From NCBI GenBank assembly GCA_900768125.1, contig CAAGBS010000047.1, positions 1 through 64,000 of the forward strand: a stretch of 64,000 nucleotides of DNA, written 5' to 3'. The position numbers and the translations under genes were made by a program. Numbering within the stretch: position 1 is the stretch's first letter; each line of letters begins with the position of its first letter. The notes under the pieces are model-generated. The model had not been told where the DNA came from. It worked only from the letters and a program-made list of their open reading frames with translations, and made no database searches. This DNA is from Oscillospiraceae bacterium (GTDB taxonomy: Bacteria; Bacillota; Clostridia; Oscillospirales; Ruminococcaceae). Of this stretch, positions 32,826 to 40,124 are shown piece after piece.

Positions 32826-34223
32826 TCAGATAAGTTCTCTGCCCATGAGCACGCCCATCACGGACGCCATCATAAGTCCTCTTGTCCAGCCGCTGGAGTC
32901 GCCCAGGCAGTGCAGTCCGTGAATGTTAGTATTGAAATGCTCGTCCATCTTTATGCGGTTGCTGTAGAACTTCAGTTCCGGTGAATACAGCAGCGTTTCG
33001 CGGCTGGCAAAGCCGGGAACTACGCAGTCTACCGCCTTGATGAAGTTGACGATGTTGGTCATCGTGCGATAGGGCATTGCAGCGGTTATGTCGCCTGCGA
33101 CCGCGTCCGGGAGGGTAGGTCTTACGTTGGAGAAAGAAAGTTCCTTTTCCCAGGTGCGCTTTCCATCAAGAATATCGCCGTAGCGCTGCACCATGATGTG
33201 TCCGTTGCCGAGCATATTTGTAAGTTCGCCGACCTTCTGCGCGTACTCTATCGGCTGGTTGAACGGAACGCTGAAATTGTGCGAGCAGAGTATCGCGAGG
33301 TTGGTGTTGTTGGATTTCAGATCCTTGTAAGAATGTCCGTTAACTACCGCGAGGTTGTTGTCGTAGTTCTCCTGGCTGACGAATCCGCCGGGGTTCTGGC
33401 AGAACGTTCTCACCTTATTCTTGAACGGCAGCGGGTAGCCGATGAGCTTCGACTCGTAGAGAACTGCGTTGACCTCCTCCATGACCTCGTTGCGCACCTC
33501 AACGCGCACGCCGATGTCAACGGTCCCGGGCTGGTGGGCTATGCTGTGGCTCTCGCAGGTGCGCTCCAGCCAGTCCGCGCCCTTTCTTCCGGTGGCAATG
33601 ACAATATTGTCCGCCTTCAGTTCGCGGCGGTCGCTGCCCTTGTTGTCGGTGACGATAACGCCGGTGCAGACATCGCCATCGATGATTATATCCTCGCAGC
33701 GGGTGGAGAACATTATATCCACTCCGTTTTCCAGCAGGTACTTTTCAATGCGGAGGTAAAGCTGGTGAGCCATCTCAGTGCCCAGGTGGCGGATAGGGCA
33801 GTCTACCAGCTTCAGGTTAGCGTTTATCGCTTTCTTGCGTATCTCGCGTATCTTATCCGGGTCGCTGACGCCCTCGACATGCGGGTCTGCGCCAAATTCG
33901 AGATATATCTTGTCGGTGTAGTCGATGGTTGCCTGCGCGAGCTCCTCGCCGATAAGTTCCGGAAGGTTTCCGCCGACCTCGCAGGACAGCGACAGCTTGC
34001 CGTCCGAGAATGCGCCCGCACCGGAGAATCCGGTGGTGATGTGGCAGTACGGCTTGCAGTTCATGCACACCTTGGTCTTAGCCTTGGGACAGGCTCTTTT
34101 CTCGACCGAAACGCCCTTTTCAACGATGAGGACTTTCTTCTTTGAGCCTTTGCGGAGCATTTCCAGCGCGGTAAAAATACCCGCAGGACCAGCGCCCACA
34201 ATTACAACGTCATAATTTGCCAT
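32826..34223 (-). CDS. FAD-dependent oxidoreductase (COG2509-like)
   Basis: A 465-residue flavoprotein. N-terminal Rossmann motif VVIVGAGPAGIFTALEML, then a cysteine-bearing CPKAKTKVCMNCKPYCHITTGF and SGAGAFSDGKLSLS, IVIATGRKGADWLE, and the C-terminal HCLGDSSGWTRGLMMAS. This combination marks the uncharacterised FAD-dependent dehydrogenases often found in Clostridia. The substrate is unknown; purine catabolism is only suggested by the neighbours. The start is the ATG of MANYD with GAAAGG 9 nt upstream. It is the first gene of the operon, behind a consensus promoter. Confidence 0.85.
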   Translation of the reverse strand: MANYDVVIVGAGPAGIFTALEMLRKGSKKKVLIVEKGVSVEKRACPKAKTKVCMNCKPYCHITTGFSGAGAFSDGKLSLSCEVGGNLPELIGEELAQATIDYTDKIYLEFGADPHVEGVSDPDKIREIRKKAINANLKLVDCPIRHLGTEMAHQLYLRIEKYLLENGVDIMFSTRCEDIIIDGDVCTGVIVTDNKGSDRRELKADNIVIATGRKGADWLERTCESHSIAHQPGTVDIGVRVEVRNEVMEEVNAVLYESKLIGYPLPFKNKVRTFCQNPGGFVSQENYDNNLAVVNGHSYKDLKSNNTNLAILCSHNFSVPFNQPIEYAQKVGELTNMLGNGHIMVQRYGDILDGKRTWEKELSFSNVRPTLPDAVAGDITAAMPYRTMTNIVNFIKAVDCVVPGFASRETLLYSPELKFYSNRIKMDEHFNTNIHGLHCLGDSSGWTRGLMMASVMGVLMGRELI

Positions 34224-34247
34224 TTTTAACAACCTTTCACAATCGGG

Positions 34248-34282
34248 AAAAGCCAGTTAACTCCTTTTGGATTTTCCCATAT
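34248..34282 (-). promoter_or_regulatory. 5' leader hairpin of the purine operon
   Basis: Minus strand GGGAAAA and TTTTCCC (34282-34276 and 34254-34248) are exact complements 21 nt apart in the short leader between promoter and ribosome site. It does not resemble a purine, preQ1 or other riboswitch that I know. Possibly an mRNA-stabilising 5' hairpin or an operator. Confidence 0.35.
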
Positions 34283-34290
34283 ACGTTATT

Positions 34291-34319
34291 AATTTATCAC
34301 AATTTCGACACAATGTCAA
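34291..34319 (-). promoter_or_regulatory. SigA promoter of the FAD oxidoreductase-xpt-nucleoside importer operon
   Basis: Minus strand TTGACA (34319-34314), 17 nt, TAAATT (34296-34291). The intergenic stretch 34224-34565 otherwise holds T-rich sequence and the divergent LysR promoter; no gene was seen in it. Confidence 0.75.
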
Positions 34320-34504
34320 CATTTTTTTGCTTATTTTTGAACTATTTTTGATTTTTCAGCACCTTGCCGAAAAAAGAGAGGTTTTTCGCGCTCTTAGTAT
34401 GCCCTTTTTTGAGATAATTCACATATAGCGCATCATTCAGCACATGTCTTTTTGTATATTCATGCAATACCCGGCATACATGATCTGCAAAATTCCGAAA
34501 ACAG

Positions 34505-34533
34505 TTGACAAAAATAAGATAGTATTATACAAT
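34505..34533 (+). promoter_or_regulatory. SigA promoter of the LysR gene
   Basis: TTGACA (34505-34510), 17 nt, TACAAT (34528-34533), followed by GGAGGA before the ATG at 34566. Confidence 0.85.
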
Positions 34534-34565
34534 ATTAATATAACAAAACTGCGGAGGAATTATCC

Positions 34566-35459
34566 ATGTACGTCAGCTGCGACTATTATCGCGTGTTCTA
34601 CTATGTTGCAAAATACGGGAGCATATCCCAGGCGGCGAAGCTTCTGCTGAACAACCAGCCGAATCTTACCCGAACCATCAAGAACCTGGAAAGCGAGCTT
34701 GGCTGCCCACTTTTCTTCCGAAGCAACCGCGGAATGCGCCTGACGCCCGAGGGCGAAAAGCTGTATTCCCATCTGCGGATAGCATTCGAGCACATCGAAG
34801 CGGGGGAAGCCGAGATAATCGGCAGCCGCAACCTGGAAAACGGCTCGGTGTTCGTTGCTGCCAGCGAGATAGCGCTTCACTGCCTGCTGCTGCCTGTGCT
34901 GAAAAAATACCGCGAATTGTACCCGGGAGTCCGCGTGAGGATAGGCAACCACACCGCGCCCCAGGCTGCGGAAGCAGTTAAGGACGGCACCGCAGACCTC
35001 GCAGTGGTCGCCTCGCCGACCGTGAAATTCGCCTCGCTGACCGAAAAGAATCTCCGCACGCTCCGGCAGTCGGCGGCATGCGGGAATGCATTCCCGGAAC
35101 TTCTCGGCAGGACGGTGCCGCTGAAAACGCTGACCGAATACCCGCTGATATCCCTCGCGCCGGAGACAAAATCCTACGAGTTCTACTCCGAATATTTCGC
35201 CGAAAACGGACTGCACTACCAGCCGGACATAATCGCTTCGACCTCCGACCAGATACTCCCCATGGTGGAAGCGGATCTTGGGATAGGCTTCGTGCCAGAG
35301 CAGCTGATGCAGCTGACAACTTCCCGCGTGGGACTGCACGAGATAACCCTCGACCCTCCCCTGCCCGACCGGGAGATATGTCTTATCAAGCGCCGCGACC
35401 AGCCGCTCAGCATTGCGGCAAGGGAACTTGAAAAGCTGATACTTAAAGTCTCAGACTGA
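34566..35459 (+). CDS. LysR-family transcriptional regulator
   Basis: A 297-residue regulator. The N-terminal winged helix (1-60) reads YYRVFYYVAKYGSISQAAKLL, then NQPNLTRTIKNLESELGCPLFFRSNRGMRLTPEGE in the usual order. The C-terminal effector-binding fold (about 85-290) has the expected alternating beta/alpha pattern with EADLGIGFVPEQL near the end. The effector is unknown. It lies 27 nt before the DMT permease in the same direction, so it may control that permease, itself, or the divergent purine operon. Confidence 0.92.
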   Translation: MYVSCDYYRVFYYVAKYGSISQAAKLLLNNQPNLTRTIKNLESELGCPLFFRSNRGMRLTPEGEKLYSHLRIAFEHIEAGEAEIIGSRNLENGSVFVAASEIALHCLLLPVLKKYRELYPGVRVRIGNHTAPQAAEAVKDGTADLAVVASPTVKFASLTEKNLRTLRQSAACGNAFPELLGRTVPLKTLTEYPLISLAPETKSYEFYSEYFAENGLHYQPDIIASTSDQILPMVEADLGIGFVPEQLMQLTTSRVGLHEITLDPPLPDREICLIKRRDQPLSIAARELEKLILKVSD

Positions 35460-35486
35460 TACATAAACAAAAGGAAGACAAAACAA

Positions 35487-36425
35487 ATGACAAACAAAAA
35501 AAAGGCAAGGAACTGCCTGCTTCTGCTCATCACCGCGGCTATATGGGGGATGGCGTTCGTGTCGCAGCAGGCTGGCATGGACTACATGGGGCCGCTCACA
35601 TTCAACGGCAGCCGAAACATAATCGGAAGCATAGTGCTTATCCCGGTTATCCTGATGATCCGCGGGCGCGTCCCGAAAGCGGAGCGCAGACCGCTTCCGG
35701 TGAAGACAACCATCATCGGCGGGCTTGCGTGCGGCGCGGCGCTCACCGCTGCCTCAACGCTGCAGCAATACGGGCTGACAATGACTACGGTTGGCAAGGG
35801 CGGATTCATAACCACGCTGTACATAATACTGACCCCTATCTTCGGCATATTCATCGGAAAGAAAGCCCCGAAAGCCGTGTGGTTCTGCGCACTTCTGGCT
35901 GTCGGCGGAATGTATCTGCTGTGCGTCAGCAACGAAAGTTTCTCCGTCTCCACCGGCGACCTGCTGGTGCTCGCAAGCTCGGCGGTGTTCGCGGTGCACA
36001 TTCTTGTCATCGACCATTTTTCCCCGCTGACTGACGGCGTGATACTGTCCTGTATTCAGTTCGCGGTGTGCGGCGTTATCAGCACCATCGGCGCGCTCAT
36101 ATTCGAACAGCCGTCCTGGGAGCAGCTTGTCAGCGGCGCTGTCCCGGTGCTGTATGCAGGCGTCCTCTCCTGCGGAGTGGGCTACACGCTGCAGATAGTC
36201 GGTCAGAAAGGCGTTGACCCCACCGCAGCGGCGCTCATTCTCTCGCTGGAATCCGTTGTCGCAACCATATCAGGCTTCATAGCCTACAAGATAGGCTTCC
36301 TGAAAACCGACCAGAGCATGACCATCCGCCAGATCGCAGGCTGCGCCGTGGTTTTCGCGGCGGTGATACTCGTCCAGCTTCCCTGGGACAGAATATCCGA
36401 AAAACTGCGGAAAAAGCCCCGGTAA
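35487..36425 (+). CDS. DMT-family permease (two EamA domains)
   Basis: A 312-residue membrane protein with ten predicted segments in two EamA repeats. Seen: LLLITAAIWGMAFVSQQAG at TM1, GGLACGAALTAASTLQQYGL, TAGKAAFIT-like TVGKGGFITTLYIILTPI, and in the second half VLYAGVLSCGVGYTLQIVGQ, DPTAAALILSLESVVATISGFI. These match the 10 TMS drug/metabolite exporters. Substrate is unknown, perhaps an amino acid or metabolite. Likely co-transcribed with the LysR gene. Confidence 0.92.
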   Translation: MTNKKKARNCLLLLITAAIWGMAFVSQQAGMDYMGPLTFNGSRNIIGSIVLIPVILMIRGRVPKAERRPLPVKTTIIGGLACGAALTAASTLQQYGLTMTTVGKGGFITTLYIILTPIFGIFIGKKAPKAVWFCALLAVGGMYLLCVSNESFSVSTGDLLVLASSAVFAVHILVIDHFSPLTDGVILSCIQFAVCGVISTIGALIFEQPSWEQLVSGAVPVLYAGVLSCGVGYTLQIVGQKGVDPTAAALILSLESVVATISGFIAYKIGFLKTDQSMTIRQIAGCAVVFAAVILVQLPWDRISEKLRKKPR

Positions 36426-36435
36426 CACCGGTTTC

Positions 36436-36464
36436 TTGACATATTGCGAAAAAAGTGATATTAT
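36436..36464 (+). promoter_or_regulatory. Promoter of the kinase-HTH operon
   Basis: TTGACA (36436-36441), 17 nt, TATTAT (36459-36464); GGGAGGGG precedes the ATG at 36489. Confidence 0.8.
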
Positions 36465-36488
36465 AGTAAAAAAAGGGAGGGGCAGCAA

Positions 36489-38639
36489 ATGTCATCGCGC
36501 TTTATAATGCTCTGCGGACTGTGCCGCGGGTGCTTCGCAGAATACTCCGGCGACCCCTGCCCTTTCTGCGGCAGAGGCAAAAACAGCCCGCCCGCAGATC
36601 CGTCCATGCTTCCGGCGGGGACTGTTCTGGAAAAGAGATACGTCATCGGCAGCGTCATCGGCAGGGGCAGCTTCGGAGTCACCTACTACGCCTATGACAT
36701 GCGCTCACGTTCGCGCGCCGCGATAAAGGAATATTTCCCGAACGGCGCAGCATTCCGCGCAGACCGCCGGAACGTCCTGCCCGCAGACGGCTCGGAAAAC
36801 GCATTCCTGACCGGAATGGAGCGGTTTTTCCGGGAAGCGGACTGCGTTTCGAGATTCAACGGGAATCCGTATATAGTCAGCGTTTACGACCGCTTTTCCG
36901 CAAACGGCACTTCCTATTTCGTGATGGATTTTCTGGACGGGCTGACGCTGGAGACCCGCGTAAAGCGCTTCGGAAAGCTGACTGCAGGTCAGACCGCAAA
37001 GCTCGCGGACTGCCTTGCCGGCGCGATGACGGTAGTACACAGCTTCGGCATTCTCCACCGGGATATCTCCCCGGACAACATCATGCTCTGCCGTGACGGA
37101 AGATTCCGGCTGATAGATTTCGGGGCGGCGCGGCGCATTTCCGCAGAGCGCTCCCCTCAGCTCACCGTGATGATGAAGACCGGATTCACCCCCGCGGAGC
37201 AATACACAAAAAACGGCAACTTCGGCGAGTGGACGGACATCTACTCCGCAGGCGCGGTGCTTTTCTACGCGCTCACCGGAAAAGTCCCCGACCCGCCGCA
37301 TGTGCGCATGGTGGACGACTCGCGCTTTCTCGCCGCGACCGCAGAATTTGACCCTCAGCTGCGGGAGCTGATCCGCCGCGCCGCCGGGATAAGCGAATCC
37401 GAGCGGTTCCAGACTGCGGTGGAGATGAACAGCGCAGTCACCGCCGTGACAATAAAGCGGGAAACTGCCGAGATACCGCAGGCGCACTCCGCCGAACCCC
37501 GGAAGCTCAGCAAAGCGCCGTTCATCGCGGCTGGGGGAGCAGTCTGCGCTGCCGCCGTGCTCATCATAGTCAACGCCGTTATGCAGAAGCCCGCAGTGAT
37601 GCCTGATTTCCCGGATTCTGCGGTCGCGTCCCCCGCTGACGAGACCGGCAGCCCAGCCGTTCAGACCGAGAACGTTGCTCCGGCTGAAATTTCAGACTAC
37701 TCCTCAGCGCCGGAAGCATCAGAGACGGCCGCCGAGCCACCCAAAACGGAGAGTACTCCGGAAATCGTCAACAGCGGCGCACTGTCGCTGAACTTCACGG
37801 GCGGCTATGCCGGAGATTTCGCGCTCAGCGGGAATATCCCGGCGGAAACGCTGGAAAGCTTCAACGGTCCGGTGAAAATCGTACTGCATTTCGAGCCGAA
37901 CGAAGACGAGAACAATGACCTCTACGGCTTTTTCCCCTGTGATTCCGACAAAAACGACATGCTTCCCATGCTGACCGCCGCCGCAGGAAACAGCGCATAT
38001 CCCAACGGCTGGATATGGCTTAACCGCGACTATACGCAATATACATTCGTCATCTCCCGCGAGGGCGTTGAATCTCTCGCCGGAAAGGACTTCGTATTCC
38101 GCACGCGTGGTCTGATAATAAGAAGCGTCGAACTTGAACCCGGTGAAAACCTGGAGCCGTTTACTATTACGGAACTCGGCGAAAATTATGCATTCCCGGA
38201 GTACACGACCGAAAACGGTGCTCCGGCGGTAAAAATTCAGCTTATCGACGGCGAGCCGATGAAAAACGATTTCGGCGGACAAACGACATGCACTATCCCG
38301 AAGTCAGCGTTTGACGGATTCACAGGCGACGTCCGCATGACGCTTGAGTTTGAGTACGACCGCGATTCCAACCAAAACTGGCAGCTTTTCTACGTCAACG
38401 ATTTCACGATACGACCCGAGCCGCTCCTTGACAGCATGAGACTGGAGCCGATTGCCGATGATTACGGCAGGTCGCTTATCTCCATCAACAACGACCCCGG
38501 GGTCTGCCCCGACCTCAGCCTTACGGAATGCACGCTCATCATACCCGAGGAGACCTACAGGGATATTGTCGGCGGAATATATTTTGGCACTGCCAACATG
38601 CTGATAAAGAGCGCAGTACTCACGGAGGTGCAACAATGA
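36489..38639 (+). CDS. Membrane Ser/Thr protein kinase with N-terminal zinc ribbon and large extracytoplasmic region
   Basis: A 716-residue eukaryotic-like kinase. Order: zinc ribbon with C12-x2-C15 and C24-x2-C27; kinase domain about 45-320 with glycine loop GRGSFG (58-63), AAIKEYFP (Lys80), HRDISPDNIML (catalytic Asp192), IDFGAARR (DFG 210-212) and GFTPAEQY in place of APE; Pro/Ser linker; one membrane segment (344-363); then about 350 extracytoplasmic residues. This outer part is Ser/Thr/Glu-rich first, then has two repeated beta-rich modules with GDFAL/ GDVRMTLEFE-type strands; it is not PASTA. All catalytic residues are present. Its stop overlaps the start of the HTH gene. The ligand sensed outside is unknown. 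Confidence 0.9.
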   Translation: MSSRFIMLCGLCRGCFAEYSGDPCPFCGRGKNSPPADPSMLPAGTVLEKRYVIGSVIGRGSFGVTYYAYDMRSRSRAAIKEYFPNGAAFRADRRNVLPADGSENAFLTGMERFFREADCVSRFNGNPYIVSVYDRFSANGTSYFVMDFLDGLTLETRVKRFGKLTAGQTAKLADCLAGAMTVVHSFGILHRDISPDNIMLCRDGRFRLIDFGAARRISAERSPQLTVMMKTGFTPAEQYTKNGNFGEWTDIYSAGAVLFYALTGKVPDPPHVRMVDDSRFLAATAEFDPQLRELIRRAAGISESERFQTAVEMNSAVTAVTIKRETAEIPQAHSAEPRKLSKAPFIAAGGAVCAAAVLIIVNAVMQKPAVMPDFPDSAVASPADETGSPAVQTENVAPAEISDYSSAPEASETAAEPPKTESTPEIVNSGALSLNFTGGYAGDFALSGNIPAETLESFNGPVKIVLHFEPNEDENNDLYGFFPCDSDKNDMLPMLTAAAGNSAYPNGWIWLNRDYTQYTFVISREGVESLAGKDFVFRTRGLIIRSVELEPGENLEPFTITELGENYAFPEYTTENGAPAVKIQLIDGEPMKNDFGGQTTCTIPKSAFDGFTGDVRMTLEFEYDRDSNQNWQLFYVNDFTIRPEPLLDSMRLEPIADDYGRSLISINNDPGVCPDLSLTECTLIIPEETYRDIVGGIYFGTANMLIKSAVLTEVQQ

Positions 38640-39031
38640 AAACAAAGCAGCTGGAAGCAATGCTTGACGTATCGGACGGATTCAACGAAAATATAGTAGC
38701 CGAAAACCCGCCTGCTGAGTTATACAATATCCTCAGCGCACTCATGAAGGAAAAGAAAGTCACCCGTGCGGAACTTATACGCCGGCTGAACGTGGATCGC
38801 AACTACGGCTACCAGCTTCTCAACGGCACGAGGATACCCACCCGTGAGAACATAATCAGGATAGCACTGCTGCTAAGGCTCACAGTCGACCAGCTTCAGC
38901 AGCTTCTCCGTGCAGCGGGGAAAAGCGCGCTTTACGTCCGTGATATCCCGGACGCAAAGGCATACTACGCACTGACCCACGATATGGATTATGATGACGC
39001 GTTGCTTTTCATCTGGGGCAACGAAGACTAA
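38636..39031 (+). CDS. XRE-type helix-turn-helix protein coupled to the kinase
   Basis: A 131-residue protein. It begins with a 40-residue N-terminal region (ENIVAENPPAELYNIL), then an XRE helix-turn-helix KKVTRAELIRRLNVDRNYGYQ with LLNGTRIPTRENIIRIALLL, then LTVDQLQQLLRAAGKSALY and a C-terminal tail (KAYYALTHDMDYDDALLFIW). It lacks a dimerisation or ligand domain I recognise. The ATG overlaps the kinase stop (ATGA) with GGAGGTG upstream, so the pair is translated together. The most likely role is a regulator or phosphorylation target of the kinase; this is inference. Confidence 0.85.
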   Translation: MKTKQLEAMLDVSDGFNENIVAENPPAELYNILSALMKEKKVTRAELIRRLNVDRNYGYQLLNGTRIPTRENIIRIALLLRLTVDQLQQLLRAAGKSALYVRDIPDAKAYYALTHDMDYDDALLFIWGNED

Positions 39032-39062
39032 CGCCGCAGTTCATCGCTGCGGCGTTGTTTTA
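39030..39062 (+). terminator. Terminator of the kinase-HTH operon
   Basis: AACGCCGCAG (39030-39039) and CTGCGGCGTT (39047-39056) form a 10-bp stem, followed by GTTTTATTT. It overlaps the HTH stop codon and the end of the convergent glycosyltransferase gene. Confidence 0.9.
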
Positions 39063-40097
39063 TTTCTTGATGGAATCCCTGACCATGGAGTAAAAATCGT
39101 CCCACATCTTCGCGACATGCTCGCGGGAATAGAACTGGTTTCCGCGCTTTGAAGCCTCGCACTGCTGAGCGTAGTACTCCTTGTCGTTGTGCAGGCGGTC
39201 TATCTCCTTCACGAAGCCGTCCACATCGTCCGCCTTACTGTAAAAGTCAAACAGGATATCCGGATAGATATCCAGTCCGCGCAGGAACACCGGTATATTG
39301 ACGCACATCGCTTCCAGTATCGTCATCGGGAAAAGCTCCTCAAAGCTGGGCAGGAACATGACGTCAGCAAGGTTATAGATCTCGTTCATGTATTCGCGGT
39401 CGATTATGCCGAGTATCTTCACATTTGCGGGCGGGTTTTCGCATATCTTCTTTATCTCGCCGTAGCCGTCCGATATCTTTCCGAATGAGAATCCGCCAGC
39501 CCACACGAACTGCACGTCAGGCATGCGTTTTGCGACCTTGATGAAATCGAAAACACCCTTTCTAACCTGAAGCTGTCCGGCGCAGACCACCGTGAATTTA
39601 TCCCGGTCAACGCCATATTTGTCGCGGATACGCAGCTTTTCCTCAGCGGAAACGGGGTGAAACACCTCGGAGGACACAAAATTCGGGATATATGTCACGC
39701 GGGACTTGTCAACGCCGTAATGCGCCAGCCTGCCGATGAAATACGGATTCACCGTCACCAGATAATCCATGCGCTTGTAGAAGCTTATCATGTACTTGTA
39801 GAAAATGTTCTTCATGAAATGCGGCAGATTCACGCTGGTCTCGACCGTTTCCGGAAGCATGTGGACATATCCGACCGACTTCCCCCTGCTGGTGCGGGAC
39901 TTCATTGAGAGATAGTACCCCAGATTTATCGTGTGGTAATGCGTGATATCCGCTTTCATGCGCTTGTTTTCCGTTACCTCGAACTTATCTGAAAGCTTGT
40001 TTTTCACAAGCCCTACCTGCTCGATATACGCCGAGCCAACGCCCTGCCCCTTTATAGTAGTCGCGCTGGACATCATGTTTATTGTGGTCTTACTCAT
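39060..40097 (-). CDS. Glycosyltransferase family 4 (GT-B)
   Basis: A 345-residue GT-B enzyme. N-terminal acceptor domain with MMSSATTIKGQGVGSAYIEQ; C-terminal donor domain with VCAGQLQVRKGVFDF, VWAGGFSFGK, ILGIIDREYMNEIYNLADVMFLPSFEELFPMTILEAMCV in short segments, including the Ex7E-type pattern EELFPMTILE. It resembles processive alpha-glycosyl-diacylglycerol synthases of Gram-positive bacteria, but lacks decisive evidence, so other lipid or teichoic-acid roles are open. GAAAGGAGAG precedes the ATG. It lies 28 nt after pcrA. Confidence 0.85.
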   Translation of the reverse strand: MSKTTINMMSSATTIKGQGVGSAYIEQVGLVKNKLSDKFEVTENKRMKADITHYHTINLGYYLSMKSRTSRGKSVGYVHMLPETVETSVNLPHFMKNIFYKYMISFYKRMDYLVTVNPYFIGRLAHYGVDKSRVTYIPNFVSSEVFHPVSAEEKLRIRDKYGVDRDKFTVVCAGQLQVRKGVFDFIKVAKRMPDVQFVWAGGFSFGKISDGYGEIKKICENPPANVKILGIIDREYMNEIYNLADVMFLPSFEELFPMTILEAMCVNIPVFLRGLDIYPDILFDFYSKADDVDGFVKEIDRLHNDKEYYAQQCEASKRGNQFYSREHVAKMWDDFYSMVRDSIKK

Positions 40098-40124
40098 TTT
40101 CTGCTCCCACTCTCCTTTCAGAAA

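Noticed and set aside
34224..34330. Purine or preQ1 riboswitch before the xpt operon
   Set aside because: The leader is about 60 nt and lacks the conserved purine-aptamer loops and preQ1 pattern.
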